From an uncultured Pseudoflavonifractor sp. (GTDB lineage: Bacteria; Bacillota; Clostridia; Oscillospirales; Oscillospiraceae), in NCBI GenBank assembly GCA_947644625.1, contig CANRZY010000009.1:1-36407 (forward strand): a DNA stretch of 36,407 bases. The letters are read 5' to 3'. The notes below the pieces were generated by a model, which did not search any database, was not told the origin of the DNA, and was given only the letters and a program-made list of their open reading frames with translations. Of this stretch, positions 16,564-25,466 are shown in pieces. The stretch's first letter is position 1. Each line of letters opens with the position of its first letter. The position numbers were made by a program, and so were the translations under genes.

Positions 16564-17748
16564 ATGAACGATATCATCCTTTTGAAGCTGGGCGAGCTGG
16601 TCCTCAAGGGCCTGAACCGCCACAACTTTGAAGAACAGCTTATGCAGAACGCCAGACGGCGGCTCCAGCACTGCGGGGGCAAGTTCAAAGTATATACCAA
16701 ACAGTCCATCACCTATGTGGAGCCCACGGAGGATTCCTGCGACGTGGACGCCGCCTTTGAGGCCATGAAGAAGATCTTCGGCGCGGTGGGGGTGTGCCGC
16801 AGCAGGGCCTGCGAGAAGGACAAGGACGCCATGCTTGCCGCCGTCCGGGAGTTTCTGGCCCCCCAGTTGGCGGCGGCCAAAACCTTCAAGGTGGAGTGCA
16901 AGCGCTCCGACAAGACCTTCCCCCTCAATTCCATCCAGCTTGCCCAATATTTAGGCGGCGAGCTGGACGAGGCCTATCCCCACCTGACCGCCGATATGCA
17001 CCATCCCGACCTTACCGTCTATGTAGAGGTCCGGGACGACGCCGCCTTTGTCCACGGGGACGTGGAGCCCGGCGCGGGCGGGCTGCCTGTTGGCATGGGC
17101 GGCCGGGCGGTAAGCCTTCTCTCCGGGGGGATCGACTCCCCCGTGGCCTCCTGGATGATGGCCAAGCGGGGGCTTTCTCTGGAAATGGTCCACTTTTTCT
17201 CCTACCCCTATACCTCAGAGGAGGCCAAGCAGAAGGTGTTGGACCTGGCAGGGCTCCTCACCCCCTGGACAGGGCGGCTGGTAGTCCATGTAGTCCCTTT
17301 TACCGCCATTCAGGAGGAGCTGCGGCGGAGCTGTCCGGAGGAATATTTCACCATTCTTATGCGCCGGTTTATGATGCGCATTGCCGCCCAGGTGGCAAAC
17401 CGGGTGGGGGCGGAGGCCCTTATTACCGGGGAGAGCCTGGGTCAGGTGGCCAGCCAGACCATGGAGGCTATGCACTGTACCGGAGCCGTCACCGACCTGC
17501 CCATTTTCCGCCCGGTGGTGGGAATGGACAAGGAGGAGATCGTCCGCATTTCCCGGAAGATTAACACCTTTGAGACCTCCATTCTTCCCTACGAGGACTG
17601 CTGCACCGTCTTTACCCCCAAGCACCCCAAGCTGAAGCCGACTCTGAAGCAATGCGAGGAGGCGGAGGCCGGCCTGGATGTGGAAGGTATGGTGACGGCG
17701 GCTGTGGAGGGGATCGAACGGGTCCGGATCGGCTGGGGAGAAGCATGA
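16564..17748 (+). CDS. thiI: tRNA 4-thiouridine synthase ThiI (no rhodanese domain)
   Basis: MNDIILLKLGELVLKGLNRHNFEEQL; AVSLLSGGIDSPVASWMMAKRGLSLEMVHFFSYPYTS; ITGESLGQVASQTMEAM; PYEDCCTVFTPKHPKLKP. Confidence 0.95.
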   Translation: MNDIILLKLGELVLKGLNRHNFEEQLMQNARRRLQHCGGKFKVYTKQSITYVEPTEDSCDVDAAFEAMKKIFGAVGVCRSRACEKDKDAMLAAVREFLAPQLAAAKTFKVECKRSDKTFPLNSIQLAQYLGGELDEAYPHLTADMHHPDLTVYVEVRDDAAFVHGDVEPGAGGLPVGMGGRAVSLLSGGIDSPVASWMMAKRGLSLEMVHFFSYPYTSEEAKQKVLDLAGLLTPWTGRLVVHVVPFTAIQEELRRSCPEEYFTILMRRFMMRIAAQVANRVGAEALITGESLGQVASQTMEAMHCTGAVTDLPIFRPVVGMDKEEIVRISRKINTFETSILPYEDCCTVFTPKHPKLKPTLKQCEEAEAGLDVEGMVTAAVEGIERVRIGWGEA

Positions 17749-17764
17749 TTTTATAAACGCAGAA

Positions 17765-17802
17765 AAGGACCGTCTTCCCCGGAAGACGGTCCTTCTCTTT
17801 TT
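17765..17802 (+). terminator. Terminator of thiI
   Basis: aaggaccgtcttcc-ccgg-aagacggtccttctcttttt. Confidence 0.85.
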
Positions 17803-17887
17803 GTCAGACTCGCCCCCATTTGGCATATTCAGAAACTTTAACAATGCCATTTAAGCAAATACTGGCTATTTTGGATATAATATTGCT

Positions 17888-17916
17888 TTGATTTTTCCTT
17901 TTATGGCGTGTATACT
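17888..17916 (+). promoter_or_regulatory. Sigma-A-type promoter of the SLH protein gene
   Basis: TTGATT (17888-17893) - 17 nt - TATACT (17911-17916), TG before the -10. Confidence 0.6.
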
Positions 17917-17969
17917 GGGCCCTGTTCAAAAGGGCCGTGAATGCCCTTTCCATGAAAGGAGTACATGTG

Positions 17970-19757
17970 ATGAAAAAAAATAAGTTGATGCCTTTTGTTC
18001 TGAGTGGGGCAATGCTCCTTTCCCTGGCAAGCCTTCCCGCTACCGCCACAGGCAAGGAGCCTGTGGACTTCGGCGATATGGAGGGCCATTGGAGCGCCGA
18101 GGCTGTAGACCGCTGGTCCGGCTCCGGGATCTTCCGGGGAGATGAAAACGGCAACTTTTTGCCGGATAAGGAAATGACCCGCGCCGAGTTTGCCCAAATG
18201 CTGGTCAACCTGATGGGGTATCCGGTCAAGGCGGAAAACAAGTACGCGGATGTTCCCGCCGACGCCTGGTACGCAGACGCGGTCCTGAAGCTGACCGCCG
18301 CCGGGGTCATGGAGGGAGATGGTTCCAACGCCATGCCCAACGCCCCCATCAGCCGGGAACAGGCCGCCGTGCTGCTGTGCCGGGCCCTGAGCCTGAAGAG
18401 CAGCGATGAGGCGAAGATCCTTTTTGACGACGCCTACCAGGTCTCCAGCTGGGCCAGGGACGCCGTGGCCGCTCTGGCGGAGCGGGATATGATCGCGGGA
18501 GTGGGAGAAAACAACTTTGCCCCCGCCCTGAATATCAACCGCGCCAGCGTGGCCCAGATGGTAAGCAATATGGTCTCCGCCTACGTGACCGAGGAAGGCG
18601 CTTCCGTGACCGGGGAGCAGAAGGGGATCGTCATAGTCGCCGCCGCGGATGTAACGGTGGAGAACGCCGTCCTTGCCGAGAGCCTGATCCTGGCCCCCAA
18701 GGCCTCCGGCTCCACTCTGACCCTAACCGGGAAGACTACGGCCGCCCAGGTGGTCCTGGCCGCCCAGGGCGGAAAGGTAATGGTGGAAAAGGACGCCTCT
18801 GTTAAGCGGGTCTTTGTAGAGGCCCCCAAGGCCGAGCTGACTGTAGCCGGAACAGTGGAGAACGTCACCGTAGCCGCCTCTGCCGCCGAAGCGGTCCTCA
18901 CCGTGGAAAAGGACGGCGTTATTGCCAATGTGGAGACCGCCGCTGATAAGGTGGCCGTGAAGGGCCCCGGAAAGATCGCCAGCCTTACCGTTACCAAGGG
19001 CGAGGGAGTCACCGTCAGCGAGGAGACCGTAGTCGATAAGGTGGTGAACCAGTCCAGCCACTCCGTCTTTGTAGGCAGGAAGGAGCTGAAGCCCGGCGCT
19101 TTTATAGGGGAGGATAGCTCCTCCGGCAGCGGCAGCGGTGGCTCCGGCGGCGCTTCCTCTTCCTCCGACACAATCTCGGTGACCTATGTGATTGGCAACG
19201 ACACTACGATCTATGCCGTTGCCAGGGGCGGCAGCGTAAGCGTTCCCGCCCTCCCTGCGGATGAGGAATATTTCTATACCGGTAAGTGGACCTATACTCT
19301 GGGCGGCGACACCGCCGTTTACGAGGCCCAGTCCGGCGATACCATTGAGAACGTGACCGCCGGGCTTACCCTCACCGCCCAGGCCTACGAGGTAAAGGCC
19401 GCCACCCCGGCGAAGCTTACTTATGCCTGCGAAAACGACGCCCTTCTTATTACGGCGGAAGGGAAGGACAAACTCATTATGAATACCTATGAGGTGGGCA
19501 ACGACGCCGGGATCGTGGAGATCGGGATGAAGTACACCGTCCCTGAAAATGCCAAAGGGCTGGCCGTTGCCGACACGCTGGAAGCTCTGCGCGCCGCCCA
19601 GCCGGAGGCTCCTGCCCCCACCGCCGTTACCGTACCCTTCGGCAAGGAGGGAGCGGTGGTAAAATACCTGCTGTGGACGGATAAGCAGGGAGAGATCCTG
19701 GCTGTGGAGAAGATCACGGTACAGCTTGCCGTTGATCCCACACGGCCGGAGGAATAA
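17970..19757 (+). CDS. SLH-domain cell-surface protein with repetitive beta-rich stalk and Ser/Gly linker
   Basis: MKKNKLMPFVLSGAMLLSLASLPATA signal; three SLH repeats (FGDMEGHWSAEAVDRW; YADVPADAWYADAVLKL; FDDAYQVSSWARDAV); hydrophobic/T/V repeats; EDSSSGSGSGGSGGASSSSD linker. Confidence 0.88.
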   Translation: MKKNKLMPFVLSGAMLLSLASLPATATGKEPVDFGDMEGHWSAEAVDRWSGSGIFRGDENGNFLPDKEMTRAEFAQMLVNLMGYPVKAENKYADVPADAWYADAVLKLTAAGVMEGDGSNAMPNAPISREQAAVLLCRALSLKSSDEAKILFDDAYQVSSWARDAVAALAERDMIAGVGENNFAPALNINRASVAQMVSNMVSAYVTEEGASVTGEQKGIVIVAAADVTVENAVLAESLILAPKASGSTLTLTGKTTAAQVVLAAQGGKVMVEKDASVKRVFVEAPKAELTVAGTVENVTVAASAAEAVLTVEKDGVIANVETAADKVAVKGPGKIASLTVTKGEGVTVSEETVVDKVVNQSSHSVFVGRKELKPGAFIGEDSSSGSGSGGSGGASSSSDTISVTYVIGNDTTIYAVARGGSVSVPALPADEEYFYTGKWTYTLGGDTAVYEAQSGDTIENVTAGLTLTAQAYEVKAATPAKLTYACENDALLITAEGKDKLIMNTYEVGNDAGIVEIGMKYTVPENAKGLAVADTLEALRAAQPEAPAPTAVTVPFGKEGAVVKYLLWTDKQGEILAVEKITVQLAVDPTRPEE

Positions 19758-19770
19758 TCAGAAGGCCGAA

Positions 19771-19820
19771 AAAAGGAGCGCCGGACCCGTTAAAAGGGTC
19801 CGGCGCTCCTTTTTTGGGGG
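19771..19820. terminator. Bidirectional-looking terminator
   Basis: aaaaaaggagcgccggaccc-gttaaaa-gggtccggcgctcctttttt. Confidence 0.88.
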
Positions 19821-19925
19821 AGAGATAAAGGAGAAAATCGGAGGCCTCCCTTTTCGTTTTTGGGATTTTGTGGTATACTACATCTTAATCTCATTATGCC
19901 ATCCTTTTTCAAGGAGGTCCTTCTT

Positions 19926-21185
19926 ATGTCTCATACCGCCGAGCTGATCGCCGTGGGGACCGAGCTGCTGCTGGGAAACATCGCCAACACGGACGCCCAA
20001 ACCCTCTCCAAGGAGCTGTCCGCTCTGGGGATCAATGTTTTTTATCATACCGTGGTGGGAGACAATCCCCAGCGGCTCCAGGCCGCCGTGGAGACCGCCA
20101 GAAGCCGGGCCGACCTTATTATCACCACAGGCGGGCTGGGCCCCACCTGCGATGACCTGACCAAAAATGTACTCTCCCAATGCTTTGGGAAAAAGCTGGT
20201 CTACAACCGGGAGGCCGCCCTTCGGATGGAGGCCTACTTCCGCAAACTCCACCCGGAAAGCGGGAAAATGACCGAAAACAACTATCAGCAAGCTTACCTT
20301 CCCGAAGGCTGCGTTCCCTTTCAGAACGACTGGGGCACCGCCCCCGGCTGCGGCTTTGAGTCGGATGGGATCCGGGTGGTCATGCTCCCCGGTCCCCCCA
20401 GCGAGTGCGGACCCATGTTCCGGGAACGGGCGATCCCCTTTCTCCAGGACTGGACTGACGGGGCCATCGTCAGCCGCACCCTGCGGATCTTCGGCATGGG
20501 AGAATCCTCTGTGGAGGCCCAGCTCCGGGAGCATATGAACGCCATGCGCAACCCCACCCTGGCCCCCTATGCCAAGGAGGGGGAGGTGGAGCTGCGCCTT
20601 ACCGCCAAGGCCACAGACGCCGACGCCGCCCTGGAGCTGATGGCCCCGGCAGAGGCGGCCCTTCGCAAGCGTTTTGGAGATCTGATCTACGGCGTGGACG
20701 TACCCTCTCTGGAGCATGTATGCCTGGAGCTTTTAAAGGAAAAGGGACTTACCGTCTCGGTGGCGGAAAGCTGCACAGGGGGCCTTTTGGCCCAGCGCTT
20801 TACAGACCTTCCCGGCGCCTCCTCCGCTTTTAAGGGAGGGGTGGTAAGCTACTGGGGCCAGGTAAAGCATGATGTTTTGGGGGTCCCCAACGATCTACTC
20901 TTCCAATACGGCGCCGTCTCCGCCCCGGTGGCCAGGGCCATGGCCGAGGGGGTGCGGACCCTGACCGGCTCCGACCTTGCCCTGGCCGTTACCGGGGTGG
21001 CGGGGCCCGACCCTGACGACAGGGGAAACCCGGTGGGACTGGTATATGCCGCCATAGCGGGCCAGGGGGAGACCTATGTCCGGGTCATTCACGCCGCCGG
21101 CAGCCGGCAGCGGATCCGATACACCTCCGCCAGCCACGCCCTTGACCTACTGCGGCGGCGGCTCACGGGGCTGGAGATGGGGTAA
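19926..21185 (+). CDS. cinA: CinA, competence/damage-inducible / nicotinamide-nucleotide amidase family
   Basis: MSHTAELIAVGTELLLGNIANTDAQTLSKELSALGINVFYHTVVGDN; TTGGLGPTCDDLTKN; VSVAESCTGGLLAQRFTDLPGASSAFKGGVVSY. Confidence 0.95.
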   Translation: MSHTAELIAVGTELLLGNIANTDAQTLSKELSALGINVFYHTVVGDNPQRLQAAVETARSRADLIITTGGLGPTCDDLTKNVLSQCFGKKLVYNREAALRMEAYFRKLHPESGKMTENNYQQAYLPEGCVPFQNDWGTAPGCGFESDGIRVVMLPGPPSECGPMFRERAIPFLQDWTDGAIVSRTLRIFGMGESSVEAQLREHMNAMRNPTLAPYAKEGEVELRLTAKATDADAALELMAPAEAALRKRFGDLIYGVDVPSLEHVCLELLKEKGLTVSVAESCTGGLLAQRFTDLPGASSAFKGGVVSYWGQVKHDVLGVPNDLLFQYGAVSAPVARAMAEGVRTLTGSDLALAVTGVAGPDPDDRGNPVGLVYAAIAGQGETYVRVIHAAGSRQRIRYTSASHALDLLRRRLTGLEMG

Positions 21186-21239
21186 AGGGTCGAAACGGAG
21201 CTTTCCCTCCAAAAGCTTCCTCTAAGGCTTGCCTTTATC

Positions 21240-21268
21240 TTGACATTTCTCCCAAAATCGGTTATTCT
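21240..21268 (+). promoter_or_regulatory. Sigma-A-type promoter of the blaI-like gene
   Basis: TTGACA (21240-21245) - 17 nt - TATTCT (21263-21268). Confidence 0.6.
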
Positions 21269-21311
21269 AAAGCATGATAGACACATAAAATGAGGAATCG
21301 AGGGGTCCTAT

Positions 21312-21647
21312 ATGTCTGACTACGCCAGCCGCCGCATTTCCGAAGCGGAGCTCTCTGTGATGGAGGCCCTTTGGGATACGGGTACGGCTATGACCGCCAA
21401 GGATCTACAGATCATGTTAAAGGAGCGCCGGGACTGGGAACGTACCACGGTGCGTTCTCTGCTGACACGGCTGCAAGAAAAAGGCTCCGTACAGGTATCC
21501 AAGGAAAATGACGTTGCCACCTATTCCCCCGCCTTTACCAAGGAGGAGTATGGTTGGGATCTGGCCGAGGTACTGGTCTACCGCCTCTATAACGGAAACG
21601 CCGCCTCGCTGGTGGCCGCTCTGAAGTCCCACGGCCTGATGGGCTGA
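21312..21647 (+). CDS. BlaI/MecI/CopY-family transcriptional regulator
   Basis: RRISEAELSVMEALWDTGTAMTAKDLQIMLKERRDWERTTVRSLLTRLQEKGSVQVSKENDVATYSPAFTKEEY: classic BlaI winged helix. Confidence 0.9.
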   Translation: MSDYASRRISEAELSVMEALWDTGTAMTAKDLQIMLKERRDWERTTVRSLLTRLQEKGSVQVSKENDVATYSPAFTKEEYGWDLAEVLVYRLYNGNAASLVAALKSHGLMG

Positions 21648-21663
21648 CTGTTTCAAGCTTATA

Positions 21664-21712
21664 ACGCGGCGTATTTTTGCAAAGAAAAATACGCCGCGTT
21701 ATTCTTTTTGTG
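21664..21712 (+). terminator. Terminator of the blaI-like gene
   Basis: aacgcggcgtatttttgcaaagaaaaatacgccgcgttattcttttt. Confidence 0.85.
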
Positions 21713-21807
21713 CATAAAATCATTGATTTTCCCCGGCCAAACGTGTATAATAGCAAGCCGTGTAAGATTTTTTATTTTTTAACGCAAAAGATTTGAGGTG
21801 CGTCAAT

Positions 21808-23634
21808 TTGCAGAACGAGAAATTGAGAAATGTGGCTATTATTGCCCACGTAGATCACGGCAAGACCACGCTGGTGGATGAAATGCTCAAGCAGGGCGGC
21901 ATCTACCGGGAGAACCAGGCCACCGTGGACCGGGTCATGGACTCAGGAGACCTGGAGCGGGAGCGTGGCATTACCATCCTGGCCAAGAATACCGCCGTCC
22001 ACTACAAGGATACCAAGATCAACATTGTGGATACTCCGGGCCACGCCGACTTCGGCGGCGAGGTGGAACGGATCCTGAAGATGGTCAACGGCGTTATCCT
22101 GCTGGTGGACGCCGCTGAGGGCCCTATGCCCCAGACCCGTTTTGTACTGAGCCGCGCTCTGGAACTGGGCCACCGGGTCATTGTGGTGGTCAACAAGATC
22201 GACCGGCCCGACCAGCGGATCCATGAGGTGGTGGACGAGGTGCTGGAGCTTCTCCTGGACCTGGACGCCACCGACGAGCAGCTGGATTCCCCCATGCTGT
22301 TCTGTTCCGGACGGCAGGGCACCGCCAGCTATTCCCCCGACGCCCCCGGCGTCGACCTGACCCCCCTTTTTGACACCATTCTGGACTATATTCCCGCCCC
22401 CCAGGCGGACGAAGCCGCCCCCTTCCAGATGCTGGTCAGCTCCATTGACTACAACGAGTTTGTAGGCCGGATCGCCGTGGGCCGGATCGAGCGGGGCACC
22501 ATCCATCAGAACGACGAGATCGCGGTATGCAATTTTCACTCCCCCGACTCTCCGCCCCAGAAGGCTAAGGCCACCGCCATTTACCAGTTTAACGGCCTGG
22601 GAAAGGTCCCCGTCACTGAAGCGACCGCAGGCAACATCATTGCCATGAGCGGTATTGGAGATATTACCATCGGCGACACCATCTGCGCCCCCACCGCCGT
22701 GGAGCCCATCGAGTTTGTAAAGATCTCCGCCCCCACCATGGAGATGACCTTCTCGGTAAACGACTCCCCCTTCGCCGGACGGGAAGGCAAATTTGTCACC
22801 TCCCGGCAGCTCCGGGAGCGGCTGTTCCGGGAGACTCTGAAGGATGTGTCCCTCCGGATATCCGAGGTGGAAAACTCCACCGACTCCTTTAATGTGGCGG
22901 GCCGGGGAGAGATGAGCCTTTCCATCCTCATGGAGACCATGCGCCGGGAGGGCTATGAGTTCCAGGTCTCTCCCCCCCGTGTCCTCTTCCAGGAAATCGA
23001 CGGCAAAAAGTGCGAACCCATTGAGCGCCTGGTGGTGGACGTTCCCGCCGATTGTGTGGGAAGCGTCATTGAGGCCATTGGCAAGCGCAAGGGCGACATG
23101 CTGGACATGACCCCTGTGGGCGACCGGATGAAGGTCCAGTTTTTGGTCCCCTCCCGCGGCCTTTTTGGTTACCGCAATGAATTTCTGACCTCCACCAAGG
23201 GGGAAGGAATTATGGCCTCCGTCTTTGAGGAATACGCCCCCATGAAGGGAGAGATCGCCCGAAGAAACACGGGAAGCCTGGTGGCCTTTGAAACGGGGGA
23301 GGCGGTGACCTACGGCCTCTTTAACGCCCAAGAGCGGGGCGCCCTCTTCATCGGGGCCGGCACTCCCGTTTACGCCGGTATGATCGTGGGCGAGTGTCCC
23401 AAGCAGGAGGACATCTCCGTCAACGTCTGCAAAAAGAAGCAGTTGACCAATATGCGGGCTTCCGGTTCCGACGACGCCCTCCGGCTGGTGCCCCCCCGTC
23501 AGATGAGCCTGGAACAGGATCTGGAGTTTTTGGCCGACGACGAGCTTTTGGAGTGTACCCCGGAAAATCTTCGGCTCCGCAAGCGCATTCTGGACCACAG
23601 CGCCCGGATGCGGGAGGCCAGCAAGAAGAAATAA
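21808..23634 (+). CDS. typA: TypA/BipA ribosome-associated GTPase
   Basis: LRNVAIIAHVDHGKTTLVDEMLKQGG; DSGDLERERGITILAKNTAVHYKDTKINIVDTPGHADFGGEVER; TTG start at 21808 after gaggtg. Confidence 0.95.
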   Translation: MQNEKLRNVAIIAHVDHGKTTLVDEMLKQGGIYRENQATVDRVMDSGDLERERGITILAKNTAVHYKDTKINIVDTPGHADFGGEVERILKMVNGVILLVDAAEGPMPQTRFVLSRALELGHRVIVVVNKIDRPDQRIHEVVDEVLELLLDLDATDEQLDSPMLFCSGRQGTASYSPDAPGVDLTPLFDTILDYIPAPQADEAAPFQMLVSSIDYNEFVGRIAVGRIERGTIHQNDEIAVCNFHSPDSPPQKAKATAIYQFNGLGKVPVTEATAGNIIAMSGIGDITIGDTICAPTAVEPIEFVKISAPTMEMTFSVNDSPFAGREGKFVTSRQLRERLFRETLKDVSLRISEVENSTDSFNVAGRGEMSLSILMETMRREGYEFQVSPPRVLFQEIDGKKCEPIERLVVDVPADCVGSVIEAIGKRKGDMLDMTPVGDRMKVQFLVPSRGLFGYRNEFLTSTKGEGIMASVFEEYAPMKGEIARRNTGSLVAFETGEAVTYGLFNAQERGALFIGAGTPVYAGMIVGECPKQEDISVNVCKKKQLTNMRASGSDDALRLVPPRQMSLEQDLEFLADDELLECTPENLRLRKRILDHSARMREASKKK

Positions 23635-23648
23635 GGGAGGTCTCCTGA

Positions 23649-24026
23649 ATGAATCAAACCATTGCCACCGTTTCCGCTCCCGCCGCCGTAGGCCCTTACT
23701 GCCAGGCTAAGTTGTGCGGAAACACCCTCTACACCTCTGGTCAGTTGGGTCTGATCCCCGCCACCGGCAAGCTGGCAGAGGGAGGGATCGAAGCCCAGGC
23801 CCGGCAGGCTCTGGAAAACATCGGAGCCGTTCTGAAGGAGGCTGGCATGGACTACGCCGACGTTGCCAAGACCACCTGCTTTCTGGCGGACATTCAGGAT
23901 TTTGCCGCTTTTAACGGCGTATACGCCCAGTTCTTCCAGGGCGACGTTCCCGCCCGCTCCTGTTTTCAGGTAGCGGCCCTTCCCCTGGGCGCGCTGGTGG
24001 AGATCGAGTGTATCGCGGTAAAATAA
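23649..24026 (+). CDS. ridA: RidA/YjgF-family reactive intermediate deaminase
   Basis: AAVGPYCQAKLCGNTLYTSGQLGLIPATGKLAEGGIEAQARQALENIGAVLKEAG; PARSCFQVAALPLGALVEIECIAVK. Confidence 0.94.
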   Translation: MNQTIATVSAPAAVGPYCQAKLCGNTLYTSGQLGLIPATGKLAEGGIEAQARQALENIGAVLKEAGMDYADVAKTTCFLADIQDFAAFNGVYAQFFQGDVPARSCFQVAALPLGALVEIECIAVK

Positions 24027-24038
24027 ATTGGATCACAG

Positions 24039-24072
24039 AAAAGCTCCCCGCCATTGGCGGGGAGCTTTTTTA
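24039..24072 (+). terminator. Terminator of ridA
   Basis: aaaagctccccgccattggcggggagctttttta. Confidence 0.85.
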
Positions 24073-24106
24073 GGACCGGTTTCAAAGCGGTACAGGGTCG
24101 AAGGCC

Positions 24107-24134
24107 GGGCGGATAATATCCGCCCCTACAAAGA
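24107..24134. repeat. REP-like short palindrome, copy 1
   Basis: gggcggata-a-tatccgccc (24107-24125) followed by ctacaaaga; related to 26937-26965. Confidence 0.6.
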
Positions 24135-24174
24135 GAGGGAAGGAGCGCATAAGGGCGGTAGGCCCCAGCGGCAA

Positions 24175-25338
24175 TTATGCGGTCTTTTTCAAAAGTCTTT
24201 CATGGCCAAACACCATCAGTACCAGCAGCGCCAGCAGGAAGAGGGGCAGCAGCCCCACCCCCACATGGTTCGCCAGCACCCCGAAGAGAGGCGGCATGAG
24301 GCAGGAGCCCACATAGGCGCTGGCCATCTGGACCCCAATAATGGCCTGGCTGCGCTCCGCGCCGAAGAAGGCGGGGGTAGAGTGGATGATGCTGGGGTAG
24401 ATGGGAGCGCAGCCCAGCCCCACCAGCACCAGACCCGCCACCGCCATACCCGGCCCCGCCGGGATCAGAAGGGCGGCGGCTCCCACCAGGATAATGGCCT
24501 GGCCCAGCCGGATCATCTGGTGGTCCCCCAGCTTAAAGGTAATAAATCCGGATACAGCCCGGCCCAGGGTAATACCCAGGTAAAACATTCCCGCGCAGCC
24601 TGCCGCCGTCTCCGCATCCATCCCCCGTTCCAGGGTCAGGTAACTCCCCGCCCAAAGGCCCGCCCCCGACTCCAGGGCGCAGTAGCAGAAAAATATAGCG
24701 ATGATGGCCCAGACTCCGGGGATGGCGAAGATCTCTTTCAGAGAAAGGGGCCGGTCCGCCCCATTTTCCTTTTCCTCCGCCCCCTCCCCGCCTTTGCCCT
24801 TCCACAGGGGAAGGGTGAGGACCAGCAGGGCGGTAAGAAGGACCTGGATAAGTCCAATGATGCGGTAGCCCATATTCCATCCCAGGCCCCCGGTAAGGGC
24901 CCAGCCCATAATGTAAGGCCCCGTAGTGGCCCCGATCCCCCACATACAATGGAGCCAGCTCATATGGCGGCTTGCGTAGTGGAGGGCCACATAGTTATTG
25001 AGGGCGGCGTCTACGCTTCCCGCCCCAAGACCATAGGGGACGGCCCACAGGCAGAGCATCCAGAAGGAACCGCTGGCGGAAAAGCCCCAAAGGGCTGCCG
25101 CAGTGAGGCCCACGCTGACAGCGGTGACCTTTCCCGGTCCAAAGCGCCGGGTAAGCCGGTCGCTTTGAAGGCTGGAAACGATGGTCCCCAGGGAAATAAT
25201 CATGGAGATGGCCCCGGCATAGGACACCGGCACCCCAAACTGGGGATACATGGTGGGCCAGGCCGAGCCCAAAAGGGCGTCGGGAAGACCCAGACTGATA
25301 AAAGACAGGTAGATCATAACCAAGAGAAGATGGACCAT
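24175..25338 (-). CDS. MFS transporter
   Basis: Twelve-TM-like protein MVHLLLVMIYLSFISLGLPDALLGSAWPTMYPQFGVPVSYAGAISMI; SDRLTRRFGPGKVTAVSV motif. Confidence 0.88.
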   Translation of the reverse strand: MVHLLLVMIYLSFISLGLPDALLGSAWPTMYPQFGVPVSYAGAISMIISLGTIVSSLQSDRLTRRFGPGKVTAVSVGLTAAALWGFSASGSFWMLCLWAVPYGLGAGSVDAALNNYVALHYASRHMSWLHCMWGIGATTGPYIMGWALTGGLGWNMGYRIIGLIQVLLTALLVLTLPLWKGKGGEGAEEKENGADRPLSLKEIFAIPGVWAIIAIFFCYCALESGAGLWAGSYLTLERGMDAETAAGCAGMFYLGITLGRAVSGFITFKLGDHQMIRLGQAIILVGAAALLIPAGPGMAVAGLVLVGLGCAPIYPSIIHSTPAFFGAERSQAIIGVQMASAYVGSCLMPPLFGVLANHVGVGLLPLFLLALLVLMVFGHERLLKKTA

Positions 25339-25416
25339 AGGAAAACTCCTTCCCTGTTTTTTCACGCAGTATCATACCACCCGGAGCATTTTGGCGCAAT
25401 GGGCTCATTCCACGAA

Positions 25417-25453
25417 AAACCGCCCGGTATCCAAAGGGATACCGGGCGGTTTG
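25417..25453 (-). terminator. Terminator of the M20 amidohydrolase gene
   Basis: aaaccgcccggtatcc-aaa-gggataccgggcggttt; T-rich on the minus strand. Confidence 0.8.
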
Positions 25454-25466
25454 GCCTTTCACAAAC

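Noticed and set aside
21943-23598. 551-aa minus-strand ORF antisense to typA
   Set aside because: Composition artefact; typA on the plus strand is unambiguous.
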